Positions 1 to 8,757 of a DNA stretch of 64,000 nt are shown piece after piece. The notes under the pieces are model-generated. The model was given only the letters and a program-made list of their open reading frames with translations. It made no database searches and was not told the DNA's origin. Source of the stretch: an uncultured Tropicimonas sp. (lineage in GTDB: Bacteria > Pseudomonadota > Alphaproteobacteria > Rhodobacterales > Rhodobacteraceae); NCBI GenBank assembly GCA_947495685.1, contig CANLZY010000005.1, positions 154,486-218,485 on the forward strand. The letters run 5' to 3'. The translations under genes were made by a program, and so were the position numbers. The stretch's first letter is position 1, and each line of letters opens with the position of its first letter.

Positions 1-162
1 AGCCCAGGCGGCATACGCCTTGTCGCGAACGTCGCCCCCCGCCAGCACGCCGCGCAGTTGCAGGACCTTGACGACAATCAGCGCCAGCGATGCCAGGGAC
101 AGCGCGATCAGCAGCCAGACGATCGGACCGCCACGTTGTACTGTCGAGAGCAGGTCGCCCAT
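1..162 (-). CDS. MotA/TolQ/ExbB-type proton channel protein, N-terminal fragment (cut by window edge)
   Basis: The 54 visible codons read on the minus strand begin MGDLLSTVQRGGPIVWLLIA and continue through one long hydrophobic segment (residues about 14-34) into a polar stretch, the usual N-terminus of MotA/TolQ/ExbB channel subunits ahead of their cytoplasmic loop. The family forms inner-membrane proton channels that energise envelope machines with an ExbD/TolR partner. The start is only 3 bases downstream of the stop of the neighbouring exported-protein gene, so the two are probably co-transcribed. The rest of the gene lies beyond the window, so the subfamily cannot be decided. Family assignment rests on topology and start-region similarity only. 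Confidence 0.7.
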   Translation of the reverse strand, partial: MGDLLSTVQRGGPIVWLLIALSLASLALIVVKVLQLRGVLAGGDVRDKAYAAWA

Positions 163-165
163 GAT

Positions 166-612
166 CTATTTCGAGAACCTGGCGGGGGTCTTGGACGCCA
201 GATCCATTATCTCGAAACAATCCATCGGCTCCGCGTTCTGCGGGGTGCACGCAGTCATTTCGTGCAGCAACACTTCCGAGACGTCGGTGCAGTCGATGTC
301 GGGGATCTCGAAGAGTTTCAGGGTCGTTCGGGCAATCGGCAAAGGCGCTGCATCGATGGTCAGAAGCTGGTCTATCACACCCGCGCCGTCGAGCACCGCA
401 AGGGACATCTCGAAGGCCTCAAGGGTCATGCCAGACTGGTTCCGAAACAGGAAAAACGTCTTGCACCCTCCGGCGTCTCCGGGTTCGAACTTGTTCAACT
501 CGACCTCCAACCGCCCCGAACCGGTCTGGTCCTGCGCATGGGCCAAGTGCCCAATGCCAATCGCAAATATGGCGGTTGCGGCAGTGCGAATCCAGCAATC
601 TGGAAGTGTCAT
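166..612 (-). CDS. exported protein of unknown function next to an ExbB-like channel
   Basis: This is a 148-residue protein. Residues 1-26 look like a Sec signal peptide (charged start, hydrophobic AATAIFAIGIGHLAHA, AxA-type end), so the mature part is probably periplasmic. The mature part is acidic, has four to five cysteines (around residues 50, 107, 122 and 131) that could form disulfides, and shows no motif I recognise. A good ribosome site (AGGAGA) lies 7 bases before the ATG. It sits immediately upstream of the channel gene, and similar small exported proteins accompany ExbB/TolQ-like genes in Rhodobacterales, so a role as an envelope partner of that channel is an inference from position. 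Confidence 0.6.
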   Translation of the reverse strand: MTLPDCWIRTAATAIFAIGIGHLAHAQDQTGSGRLEVELNKFEPGDAGGCKTFFLFRNQSGMTLEAFEMSLAVLDGAGVIDQLLTIDAAPLPIARTTLKLFEIPDIDCTDVSEVLLHEMTACTPQNAEPMDCFEIMDLASKTPARFSK

Positions 613-794
613 TCCGGCTCTCCTGTCCCCACGTTTCGTTCAGAAGACGGGCTGTCAGCCATCCGGTCAAGGGGGCATCTGGAAAGAAGTGACGCGAAGG
701 AAATAAACCATGGATTTGTGAGTTGGTTCTGCTACCGTGATTCCTGTTGGGCGCTACCAGTACATTTAAGTGGTCAGCGCAGGAGATAATTATT

Positions 795-1808
795 GTGACC
801 TTGGAACTTACGAATCTTGGCGGCGAGGCTCCCAGCGGGGAGAATCTGGAGTACGATCCGGCGTTCACTGCGCTGGAGATCGCCGCCCAGCCCGGCGAGG
901 AACGCCAGCGCGGTAACGAGATCGTTGCAGCAGAAGAGCCAGACTATGTCGACATCATTCGCAAGGCCGGCGCGGTGTTGGAACGCAGCCATGATATCAG
1001 GGCCGCGGTGTACCTTGCGCATGCCGAACTGCGCCGTAACGGGCTGACCGGGTTTGCCGGTCCGGTGGCCTATATCCGTGGCTGCCTGAGCGATTACTGG
1101 GACAGCTGTCATCCGCAACTGGATGCGGATGACGACAACGACCCGACGATGCGGGTGAATGCTGTGCGCGGCTTGACCGACTCGGAGACCATCCTGTCGG
1201 CCTTGCGGTCGACGCCAATGACCCAGAGCCACTCGTTTGGCCGGATCACGATGCGTGACCTGATGGTGCTGGACGGGGAACTGCCCGCCGAAGAGGACGC
1301 TGACACACCCGACGCGGCGTCTGCCTCGGCGGCCTTCAAGGACACCGACCCCGAGATTCTGGCGGGGATGTTCGAGGCGGCGCGTCAGGCCGCGGACGAC
1401 ATCAACGCAATCGACGCGGTGTTTGACGAAAAGATCCCCGGATACGGTCCTGACCTGGGGGATCTGAAAAAGACCATCGGCCGGATCGTGTCCCGGTTCG
1501 CTCAGGAGATCGGTGTCCCCGAAGAGGCCGACCCCCTGTCCGACGACGGCGCTTCGGACGACGGACAGCCTGCTCAGCCGGTTCAGGCCGGCGTTGGTAC
1601 CATTTCATCGTCCCGCGACGTCCTGACGGCGCTGGATCGTATTATCGAGTTTTATGCCAGAACCGAGCCTTCCAGCCCGGTCCCTATTTTCCTCAATCGG
1701 GCCAAGCGATTGGTTGGCGCCGACTTCATGACCATCGTCAATGACCTGGCGCCGATGGCGCTGGAAAACGTCACCCATATCGGTGGCGCGACCGGCGAAG
1801 ACAACTGA
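795..1808 (+). CDS. tssA: type VI secretion protein TssA (ImpA family)
   Basis: This 337-residue protein has the ImpA N-terminal domain typical of TssA: an early GENLEYDP segment, then the tyrosine- and tryptophan-rich VAYIRGCLSDYWDSCHPQLD region around residues 90-112, and a helical C-terminal part ending in MTIVNDLAPMAL. TssA proteins coordinate baseplate and sheath assembly. I chose the GTG at 795 because AGGAGA lies at 781-786 with 8-base spacing; the ATG 48 bases further upstream has no ribosome site. The gene heads the T6SS operon. The 182 bases before it separate it from a divergent exported-protein gene and should hold the operon promoter, but I see no clear sigma consensus there. Confidence 0.9.
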   Translation: MTLELTNLGGEAPSGENLEYDPAFTALEIAAQPGEERQRGNEIVAAEEPDYVDIIRKAGAVLERSHDIRAAVYLAHAELRRNGLTGFAGPVAYIRGCLSDYWDSCHPQLDADDDNDPTMRVNAVRGLTDSETILSALRSTPMTQSHSFGRITMRDLMVLDGELPAEEDADTPDAASASAAFKDTDPEILAGMFEAARQAADDINAIDAVFDEKIPGYGPDLGDLKKTIGRIVSRFAQEIGVPEEADPLSDDGASDDGQPAQPVQAGVGTISSSRDVLTALDRIIEFYARTEPSSPVPIFLNRAKRLVGADFMTIVNDLAPMALENVTHIGGATGEDN

Positions 1809-1864
1809 ACAAGAAAAGATGTCCGTCGCCATTGGCGTCGGGCCGGAATTGAAGGGAGACCGCA

Positions 1865-2380
1865 ATGTCCAGTTCACAGAAATTTATCGCCCGCAATCGG
1901 GCGCCAAGGGTACAGATCGAGTATGATGTCGAATTGTATGGTGCCGAAAAGAAGGTCCAGCTTCCGTTTGTCATGGGGGTCATGTCCGATCTGGCCGGCA
2001 AGTCCGAAGTGGCGCAGCCCGGCATCGCAGACCGCAAGTTCCTTGAAATCGACGTCGACAATTTCGATGATCGGATGAAGGCGATGAAGCCGCGGGCGGC
2101 GTTTACCGTGCCCAACACCCTGACCGGTGAAGGCAACCTGTCGGTCGACCTGACCTTTGAAAGCATGGACGATTTCACCCCTGCCGCGATTGCCGAGAAG
2201 GTCGCGCCGCTGAAGTCCCTGCTGGATGCCCGCAAGGAGCTGTCCAACCTGATGACCTACATGGACGGCAAGCCCGGCGCCGAGGATCTTCTGGCCAAGG
2301 TCATGGCCGATCCGGCGCTCATGCAATCGCTCGCGGCGCAGCCCGCGGCCGAGGATGGCGACAGCGAGGACAAGGAGTAA
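1865..2380 (+). CDS. tssB: type VI secretion sheath small subunit TssB
   Basis: This 171-residue protein matches TssB/VipA in length and sequence: it opens with SSSQKFIARNRAPRVQIEYD, has the FVMGVMSDLAG segment around residues 36-46, and a hydrophobic/acidic C-terminal tail. TssB pairs with TssC to form the contractile cytoplasmic sheath that drives Hcp-VgrG out of the cell. The stop is 3 bases before tssC, consistent with stoichiometric expression of the pair. The acidic tail EDGDSEDKE is a local feature of this copy. Confidence 0.95.
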   Translation: MSSSQKFIARNRAPRVQIEYDVELYGAEKKVQLPFVMGVMSDLAGKSEVAQPGIADRKFLEIDVDNFDDRMKAMKPRAAFTVPNTLTGEGNLSVDLTFESMDDFTPAAIAEKVAPLKSLLDARKELSNLMTYMDGKPGAEDLLAKVMADPALMQSLAAQPAAEDGDSEDKE

Positions 2381-2383
2381 ATC

Positions 2384-3877
2384 ATGGCCGAAGAAGCGAC
2401 AGAAGCCGCCGCCGGTGCAGCCGCGACAGAGAGCACGGAATCCGATTTCGCGTCTTTGCTGCAGCAGGAGTTCCGGCCCCGCACCGACACGGCGAAATCC
2501 GCCGTCGAGACTGCGGTCAAGACCCTCGCGCAGCAGGCGCTCGAAAATGCAGCTCTGATTTCGGACGACGTTCTGTTGTCCATGGAATCGATGATCGCGG
2601 AAATCGACAAGAAGCTGACAGACCAGATCAACCAGATCCTGCACAACGAAGAGTTCCAGCAGCTCGAAGGTGCCTGGCGCGGGTTGCATCACCTGGTGAA
2701 CAACACCGAAACCGACGAGATGCTGAAGATCCGGGTGATGAACATCTCCAAGAAGGATCTCCACAAGACCCTGCGCAAGTACAAGGGGACGGCCTGGGAT
2801 CAGTCTCCGATCTTCAAGAAGCTGTACGAAGAGGAATACGGACAGTTCGGCGGCGAGCCCTACGGGTGCCTTGTCGGTGACTACCACTTCAACCACAGCC
2901 CGCCCGACGTCGAGCTGCTGGGCGGAATGGCCAAGATCGCGGCCGCCTCCCATGCGCCCTTCATCACTGGCGGCGATCCCTCGTTGATGCAGTTCGAAAG
3001 CTGGCAGGAGCTGTCCAACCCGCGGGACTTGACCAAGATCTTCCAGACGCCGGAATATGCCGGTTGGCGCAGCCTGCGCGACAGCGAGGACAGCAAGTAT
3101 ATCGGCCTTGCGATGCCGCGCTTCCTGGGCCGCCAGCCCTATGGTGCCAAGGGCGATCCGGTGGAGGAGTTCGCCTTCGAGGAAGACACCGGAAACGCCG
3201 AATCCGAGTACTTCACCTGGGTCAACTCGGCCTATGCCATGGCGACCAACATCACCCGGTCGTTCAAGGAGTATGGCTGGTGCAGCCGTATCCGCGGGGT
3301 CGAATCCGGCGGCACGGTCGAGGGTCTGCCGACCCATACCTTCCCCACCGATGACGGCGGTGTGGACATGAAGTGCCCGACCGAGATCGCGATTTCGGAC
3401 CGGCGCGAGGCTGAACTGTCGAAAGCCGGCATGATGCCATTGCTGCACCGCAAGAACACGGATCTGGCCGCGTTCATCGGTGCCCAGTCGCTGCACAACC
3501 CAGCCGAATACGACGACCCGGACGCAACCGCCAACGCCAATCTGGCCGCGCGGCTGCCGTATCTGTTCGCCACCTGCCGGTTTGCCCATTATCTGAAGAA
3601 GATGGTCTACGACAAGATCGGCTCCTTCAAGAGCCGGGACGACATGCAGATCTGGCTGAAAAAGTGGATCGACGACTATGTCGATCACAACCCGGCGCAT
3701 TCGTCCGAGGCGACGAAGGCCATGAAGCCCCTGACCGCCGCCGACGTCGTGGTGGAAGAGGTCGAGGGCAACCCGGGGTACTATACGTCCCAGTTTTTCC
3801 TTCGGCCGCATTACCAGTTGGAAGGCCTCACGGTCTCTCTGCGACTGGTGTCCAAGCTGCCGTCTGAAAAAGGTTAA
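2384..3877 (+). CDS. tssC: type VI secretion sheath large subunit TssC
   Basis: This 497-residue protein has the expected TssC/VipB length. Characteristic segments are LEGAWRGLHHLVNNTETDE (about residues 92-110), PFITGGDPSLM and SLRDSEDSKYIGLAMPRFLG, and the C-terminal FFLRPHYQLEGLTVSLRLVS. It assembles with TssB into the sheath and is later disassembled by ClpV. The N-terminal 25 residues are alanine/glutamate-rich and probably disordered. A hairpin lies between this gene and hcp. Confidence 0.96.
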   Translation: MAEEATEAAAGAAATESTESDFASLLQQEFRPRTDTAKSAVETAVKTLAQQALENAALISDDVLLSMESMIAEIDKKLTDQINQILHNEEFQQLEGAWRGLHHLVNNTETDEMLKIRVMNISKKDLHKTLRKYKGTAWDQSPIFKKLYEEEYGQFGGEPYGCLVGDYHFNHSPPDVELLGGMAKIAAASHAPFITGGDPSLMQFESWQELSNPRDLTKIFQTPEYAGWRSLRDSEDSKYIGLAMPRFLGRQPYGAKGDPVEEFAFEEDTGNAESEYFTWVNSAYAMATNITRSFKEYGWCSRIRGVESGGTVEGLPTHTFPTDDGGVDMKCPTEIAISDRREAELSKAGMMPLLHRKNTDLAAFIGAQSLHNPAEYDDPDATANANLAARLPYLFATCRFAHYLKKMVYDKIGSFKSRDDMQIWLKKWIDDYVDHNPAHSSEATKAMKPLTAADVVVEEVEGNPGYYTSQFFLRPHYQLEGLTVSLRLVSKLPSEKG

Positions 3878-3886
3878 TTCACGGAT

Positions 3887-3910
3887 CGGGCGCCACCGGC
3901 CTGGCGCCCG
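3887..3910 (+). other. GC-rich hairpin between tssC and hcp
   Basis: A perfect 9-base inverted repeat (CGGGCGCCA at 3887-3895 and TGGCGCCCG at 3902-3910) with a 6-base loop lies just downstream of the tssC stop. It is followed by an A-rich stretch rather than a run of T, so it is not a classical intrinsic terminator. Hcp is needed in large amounts, so an mRNA-processing or stabilising hairpin is a reasonable inference. Confidence 0.55.
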
Positions 3911-3959
3911 GCCACAAAAACAGGCGGGGTCTTCCGCCGCAATTTAAGGAGAAAGCGCT

Positions 3960-4451
3960 ATGGCTGTTGACATGTTCCTCGAGATCGAGGGCGAGATTTC
4001 CGGTGAGACACAGGATAAGACTTTCAAGGACAAGGGCGGTATCGATGTGCTCGCCTGGGCGTGGGGGATCTCCCAGTCAGGGTCGTTCCACGTTGGCGGC
4101 GGCGGCGGTGCCGGCAAGGCGAACTTCCAGGACATCAGTGTCACCAAGTGGATCGACAAGTCTTCGCCGATCCTGATGCTGTATTGCGCCAACGGCGATC
4201 ACTTCCCCAAGGCGGTCCTGACCGTTCGCAAGGCCGGTAAGACGCCGCTCGAGTACATCAAGATCACGATGGAAAAGGTGCTGGTCACCTCCGTGTCGAC
4301 CGGCGGATCTGGCGGCGAAGACAAGCTGACCGAAAACATCACGTTGAATTTCGCCAAGGCCGGAGTGCTCTATACCGAGCAGACGGCTGAAGGCGGCGAA
4401 GGTGCGAAGCCGGAATTCAAGTGGGACATCGCCGCCAACGTTGCTGTCTGA
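3960..4451 (+). CDS. hcp: type VI secretion tube protein Hcp
   Basis: This 163-residue protein is a typical Hcp: it begins MAVDMFLEIEGEISGE, has the VLAWAWGISQSGSFHVGGG region, the TKWIDKSSP segment around residues 60-68, and beta-strand-rich sequence to the end. Hcp hexamers stack to form the tube pushed out by sheath contraction and can carry small effectors. A strong ribosome site (AAGGAGA at 3947-3953) precedes the start, fitting high expression. The gene is separated from tssC by 82 bases containing a hairpin. Confidence 0.95.
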   Translation: MAVDMFLEIEGEISGETQDKTFKDKGGIDVLAWAWGISQSGSFHVGGGGGAGKANFQDISVTKWIDKSSPILMLYCANGDHFPKAVLTVRKAGKTPLEYIKITMEKVLVTSVSTGGSGGEDKLTENITLNFAKAGVLYTEQTAEGGEGAKPEFKWDIAANVAV

Positions 4452-4529
4452 CCATACGACCTGACATCGGTACCTCCGGTCACAAGGCCGGGGGGGCCAT
4501 TTTCACAACGACATTCGGGAGAACGGCCA

Positions 4530-5345
4530 TTGGATACCCGCGCACGCGACCTCCTTCAGGCAAACGATCTGGCCGGCGCCTTGTCGGCGCTGCAGGATGC
4601 GGTAAAGGCCAATCCGGCGGACCCGAAACTGAGGATATTCCTGTTCCAGCTGCTCTGTGCGATGGGCGACTGGAAGCGCGCGATCACCCAGTTGAAACTC
4701 TGCGCCACGATGGACGAAGAGGCGCTGCCGATGGCGCAGGCCTATCGTGAGTGCATCCGCTGCGAGGTGTTCCGCGAAAAGGTCTTCACCGGCGAACGGG
4801 AGCCGCTGGTATTTGGCGAACCCAACGAGTGGATCGCCCTGTTGATCGAGGCGCTGAAGGCACTGGCTGCCGGGCGTACCGACAAGGCCGCCAGCCTGCG
4901 CGACAAGGCATTCGAGATCGCCCCGGCCACCCCGGGCACGATGAACGGCACGCGGTTCGAGTGGATCGCGGATGCCGACATGCGGCTGGGCCCGGTGCTG
5001 GAAGTGGTGGTCAATGGCCGCTATTTCTGGATGCCCTTCGAGGCGATTGCCGTGATCCGGATCGACGAACCGACGGACCTGCGGGATGCGATCTGGACCG
5101 GCGCAAGCATCACGCTGCGCAACGGCGGCGAGGTCACGGCCTTCATTCCGACCCGGTATGCCGGCACCACCGAAACCGGCGACGGTGCCGCCAAGCTGGC
5201 CAAGAGCACGGCCTGGGTGGACGCCGGTGGCGAAACCTTCGTCGGCGTCGGCCAACGCCTGCTGGCCACCGATACTGGCGACATGGCGCTGATGGATCTG
5301 CGCAACCTGCAGTTCGATCTGGCCGAGGCCGCGGACGAAGGATAG
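4530..5345 (+). CDS. tagJ: type VI accessory protein TagJ (ImpE family)
   Basis: This 271-residue ImpE-family protein has a helical, TPR-like N-terminal half (ARDLLQANDLAGALSALQDAV, then repeated alanine-rich helices to about residue 130). The C-terminal half carries the ImpE signature FEWIADADMRLGPVLEVVVN and a YFWMPFEAI segment. In Pseudomonas aeruginosa TagJ binds the sheath protein TssB and is thought to modulate ClpV recycling. The start is a TTG at 4530, supported by GGGAGA at 4517-4522. The gene lies between hcp and tssE, the usual context for ImpE-containing clusters. Confidence 0.88.
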   Translation: MDTRARDLLQANDLAGALSALQDAVKANPADPKLRIFLFQLLCAMGDWKRAITQLKLCATMDEEALPMAQAYRECIRCEVFREKVFTGEREPLVFGEPNEWIALLIEALKALAAGRTDKAASLRDKAFEIAPATPGTMNGTRFEWIADADMRLGPVLEVVVNGRYFWMPFEAIAVIRIDEPTDLRDAIWTGASITLRNGGEVTAFIPTRYAGTTETGDGAAKLAKSTAWVDAGGETFVGVGQRLLATDTGDMALMDLRNLQFDLAEAADEG

Positions 5346-5349
5346 CACG

Positions 5350-5847
5350 ATGGCCGACAAGACCATCGAGGAACGCCTGCAACCGTCGCTTCTGGACCGG
5401 CTGACCGACGACGCGCCCGGGCAGGCGACCGAGGGTCGCGACCAGCGGGTCATCGACATTCGCCGACTGCGCACGATCTTGCAGCGCGACCTGTCGTGGC
5501 TCTTGAACACAACCAACAACGAGGCCGAGATCGACGAAGACACGTTTCCCAACGCCTACCGGTCGGTGCTGAACTATGGCGTCAGCCCGGTTGCCGGAGA
5601 CAGTTCCACATCGCGCCGCACCGAGGTTATCCGTCGCTCCATCGCGGAATCGATAACCTTGTTCGAGCCACGGATCCGCGAAAGCTCGCTGGAAGTGCGC
5701 CTTCGCAGCGAGGACAACGCCGTCGGCACGTCGGTCTTTTTCGATATCCATGCGGACATGTGGGCCCAACCGGTGCCGCTGGAGCTGTACCTGCGCTCGG
5801 AAGTGGACCTGACCACAGGGCACCTGAGCCTCGAGCAGGAGGCCTGA
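5350..5847 (+). CDS. tssE: type VI secretion baseplate subunit TssE (gp25-like)
   Basis: This 165-residue protein has the gp25/lysozyme-like baseplate fold signature: LQPSLLDRLTDDAPGQATE near the start, RDLSWLLNTTN, a central NAYRSVLNYGV motif (about residues 68-78) and IRESSLEVRLRSED. It nucleates the sheath on the T6SS baseplate together with TssF, TssG and TssK. The start follows tagJ by 4 bases and has GAAGGAT upstream. Length and context agree with TssE. Confidence 0.92.
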   Translation: MADKTIEERLQPSLLDRLTDDAPGQATEGRDQRVIDIRRLRTILQRDLSWLLNTTNNEAEIDEDTFPNAYRSVLNYGVSPVAGDSSTSRRTEVIRRSIAESITLFEPRIRESSLEVRLRSEDNAVGTSVFFDIHADMWAQPVPLELYLRSEVDLTTGHLSLEQEA

Positions 5848-5853
5848 CGCAGA

Positions 5854-7728
5854 ATGGATTCCCGCCTGCTTCGCCACTATGAATCCGAACTTGCCTATCT
5901 CAGGGAGATGGGCGGGGATTTTGCCGAGTCCTATCCCAAGATCGCCGCGCGGCTGGGGATGGACGGGCTGGAGGTCATCGACCCCTATGTCGAACGGCTG
6001 CTTGAAGGCAGCGCTTTCCTGTCGGCCCGGGTCCAGCTGGAGCTGGAGCTGCAATACCCGAACTTTACCAGCAACCTGTTGGAGATCCTCTATCCGCACT
6101 ACCTGTCGCCGACCCCATCGATGATGGTCGCACAGCTTCAGCCCGATTTCGACAATGCGGCGCTGGTCGACGGCTTCGTGGTGAACCGGGGCACGCAACT
6201 GCGCTCGATCTCGCCCGATGGCGCCAGCGCGCCCTGCATCTATCGCACCGGCAACGATCTGACGCTCTGGCCGGTCCTGATTTCGGAGGCCGAGTATATC
6301 GACGGGCGCGGTGCGCTGGTTGCTGCCGGTGTCGCGGATGGGGTCGAGGCGCGGGCGGGGATCCGACTGCGGCTGAAGCGCCATGGCGACATGCCGCTGA
6401 ACGAGTTGGGGCTGGACCGGTTGTCGCTGTTCCTGGGCGGGCAGGGGCGCGAAAGCTGGCAGGTGCTGGAACTGCTGAACACCGAGGTGACTGCGGTGGT
6501 GGCCAGTTCGACGGACCGCCGCGCCGACTGGGCGCTGCGGTTGCAAGGCGGTGTCGAACAGCGCGGCTTCGGGCGCGACGAGGCGTTGTTGCCGACGCCG
6601 CGGCCCTCGTTCGATGGTTATCGGCTGCTGCAGGAATACTTTGCCATGCCGCAGCGGTTCTTCTTTTCGGATGTGACGGGGCTGTCGCCGGCGCTGATGC
6701 GCAGCGAAGGTTCCGAGGTCGACCTGTATCTGCTGCTGCGCGATGGCCGGCCAGAGGTGGCCCCCGCGATCAAGCCCGCGGCGTTCCAGCTGAACTGTGT
6801 GCCGGCGGTCAACCTGTTTCCCAAGCGCTGTGACCGGGTGCATGTGACCACGCGGGATTACGAACAGCACGTGGTGGTGGACCGAACAGCACCGCTGGAT
6901 TTCGAGATCTATGCCATCGAGGACGTCATCGGCATCAACTCCGAAGGCGAGGCGGATATACCGTTTCGCCCGTTCTATTCCGCCGACGATCTGACGCCCT
7001 ATGGTGAGGGCGGACGGAGTTTCTATACGATCAGCCGCAAGATGCGGCAGCGAACGGAAAAGGAACGCCTGCGCGGCGGGCGGACCAGCTATCTGGGCTC
7101 GGAGACCTATCTGTCGCTGGTCGATGCCGACAATGCGCCCTACCGGTCGGACCTGAGCCAACTGGCGGTGCGGGCGATGGTCACCAACCGCGACCTGCCG
7201 ATGCTGCTGAGTACCGGTGCGCCCGATACCTTTCACCTGCCCGATGGCGGGCCGGTGCGGTCGATCACGACGCCCGTGTCGCCAACGCGTCCGCGCCCGA
7301 CGTTTGCCCAAGGCGATACCGCCTGGCGGCTGATCAGTCATCTCAGCCTGAACCACCTGTCGATCGCCGACACCGAGACGGGCAGTGCCGCCGCCGCCCT
7401 GCGCGAAATGGTCGGCATCTATGCGCCCGACGGCGACAGGACGCACCGCCAGCAACTGGAGGGGATCATCGATGTCTCCAGTCGGCCCATCGTCCGGCGG
7501 ATGCGCGACGAGGTGCTGTCGACCGCGGTGCGCGGCCTGGAGGTCACCGTCACCTTCGACGAGAGCTTTTTCGAAGGCACCAGTGTCTACTTGCTGGGGG
7601 CGGTGCTGGAGCGGTTCTTCCGCAAGCAGGTCTCGATCAATTCGTTCACCGAAACGGCAATCTGCAGCCAACAGCGAGGGGAGCTGAAACGATGGCGTCC
7701 GGACACGGGCCTCGGCCGGATCATCTGA
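5854..7728 (+). CDS. tssF: type VI secretion baseplate subunit TssF
   Basis: This 624-residue protein starts with the TssF/ImpG hallmark MDSRLLRHYESELAYLREMG, followed by FAESYPKIAARLGM and VERLLEGSAFLSARVQLELE. It is a baseplate wedge component that complexes with two or more copies of TssF and TssG. AGGAGG lies 11 bases before the ATG. The 3' end overlaps tssG by 37 bases, indicating translational coupling of the two wedge proteins. Confidence 0.95.
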   Translation: MDSRLLRHYESELAYLREMGGDFAESYPKIAARLGMDGLEVIDPYVERLLEGSAFLSARVQLELELQYPNFTSNLLEILYPHYLSPTPSMMVAQLQPDFDNAALVDGFVVNRGTQLRSISPDGASAPCIYRTGNDLTLWPVLISEAEYIDGRGALVAAGVADGVEARAGIRLRLKRHGDMPLNELGLDRLSLFLGGQGRESWQVLELLNTEVTAVVASSTDRRADWALRLQGGVEQRGFGRDEALLPTPRPSFDGYRLLQEYFAMPQRFFFSDVTGLSPALMRSEGSEVDLYLLLRDGRPEVAPAIKPAAFQLNCVPAVNLFPKRCDRVHVTTRDYEQHVVVDRTAPLDFEIYAIEDVIGINSEGEADIPFRPFYSADDLTPYGEGGRSFYTISRKMRQRTEKERLRGGRTSYLGSETYLSLVDADNAPYRSDLSQLAVRAMVTNRDLPMLLSTGAPDTFHLPDGGPVRSITTPVSPTRPRPTFAQGDTAWRLISHLSLNHLSIADTETGSAAAALREMVGIYAPDGDRTHRQQLEGIIDVSSRPIVRRMRDEVLSTAVRGLEVTVTFDESFFEGTSVYLLGAVLERFFRKQVSINSFTETAICSQQRGELKRWRPDTGLGRII

Positions 7729-8723
7729 ACCACCTTGCGGGGCTGGAGGAACAGCCGTGGAATTACCACGTCTTTCTGGCCATGCGCATCGTGGAATCCG
7801 CCGGCTCGCAGGGCCGGCCACTTGGCGTGACGCAACGCCCGAACGAAGACACTGTCCGGATCGCACAAGAACCGAGCCTGGCCTATCCGCCGTCGACCCT
7901 GTCGGGGTTTGTCCCGCCCAAGGACGGGGTTCCCGGCGTGCTGACCAACCGGTTCTTCGGGATGTTCGGGCCGAACGGTCCGCTGCCGCTGCACCTGACC
8001 GAGTTCGCCCGCGACCGGCTGGTCAACGAGCGCGACCGGACCTTTGTGGCCTTTGCCGACATGCTGACCCATCGGTTGGCGACGCTGTTGTTTCGTGCCT
8101 GGAAGACCGGTCAACCGGCGCCCAGCTTCGACCGTGGAGAGGACGCGCGGGTCGAAACAAAGGTGGCCGCACTGGCAGGATATCACGGTCGGGAATTGCG
8201 CCAGCGCGATGCGATGCCCGACCTGGCCAAGCGCCATTTTGCCGGGGCGCTCGCCGCTGGTCCGCGCTCGCCCGAGGGGTTGGTCGCGATGTTGTCGGGG
8301 TTCTTTTCGGCACCGGTCGGTATGCGGGAGTTCGTCGGTTGCTGGCTGGAACTGGAGCCGGATGACCAATGGCACCTGGGGGGCGCCGTCGGGCTTGGCC
8401 AGGGCACCAACGTCGGATCGCAGGTCTGGTCGCGCGCGGCCAAGTTCCGCCTGTCGGTCGGGCCGCTGGGTCGGGCGGACTACGAACGGCTGTTGCCGGG
8501 CGGCGCGTCGCTGGAGCGGCTGACGGCAATTGTGCGAAACTATGTCGGTGACACGCTGGACTGGGATCTGAACCTGGTCCTGAAGGCCGACGACGTGCCG
8601 GAGGCGCAGCTGGGCGGCGACACCCGGCTGGGGCTGACAAGCTGGATTGGACAACGACCGGACGGGAGGGATGCGGACGATCTGTATGTCTCGCCGCAAA
8701 CGACGGGACGGCAGGCCGCATGA
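7692..8723 (+). CDS. tssG: type VI secretion baseplate subunit TssG
   Basis: This 343-residue protein is a TssG/ImpH member with WNYHVFLAMRIVESAG near the start, the FGMFGPNGPLPLHLTEFARDR block around residues 92-112 and LGGAVGLGQGTNVGSQVW near residues 232-250. It is the baseplate wedge partner of TssF. The ATG inside the tssF 3' end is supported by a GAGGGGAG ribosome site 8 bases upstream, so the 37-base overlap is real. Confidence 0.94.
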   Translation: MASGHGPRPDHLNHLAGLEEQPWNYHVFLAMRIVESAGSQGRPLGVTQRPNEDTVRIAQEPSLAYPPSTLSGFVPPKDGVPGVLTNRFFGMFGPNGPLPLHLTEFARDRLVNERDRTFVAFADMLTHRLATLLFRAWKTGQPAPSFDRGEDARVETKVAALAGYHGRELRQRDAMPDLAKRHFAGALAAGPRSPEGLVAMLSGFFSAPVGMREFVGCWLELEPDDQWHLGGAVGLGQGTNVGSQVWSRAAKFRLSVGPLGRADYERLLPGGASLERLTAIVRNYVGDTLDWDLNLVLKADDVPEAQLGGDTRLGLTSWIGQRPDGRDADDLYVSPQTTGRQAA

Positions 8724-8757
8724 TGGCCGGACGAGGAATTTTAGGGAAGGGAATACG

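Noticed and set aside
1874..3811. Long minus-strand open frame opposite tssB-tssC (645 codons)
   Set aside because: Product is arginine/valine/histidine-rich without any family motif, and it mirrors the third-position GC bias of the real genes on the other strand.
5143..7866. 907-codon minus-strand open frame opposite tagJ-tssE-tssF
   Set aside because: It spans several real plus-strand genes and has low-complexity arginine/glutamine composition; antisense shadow in GC-rich DNA.
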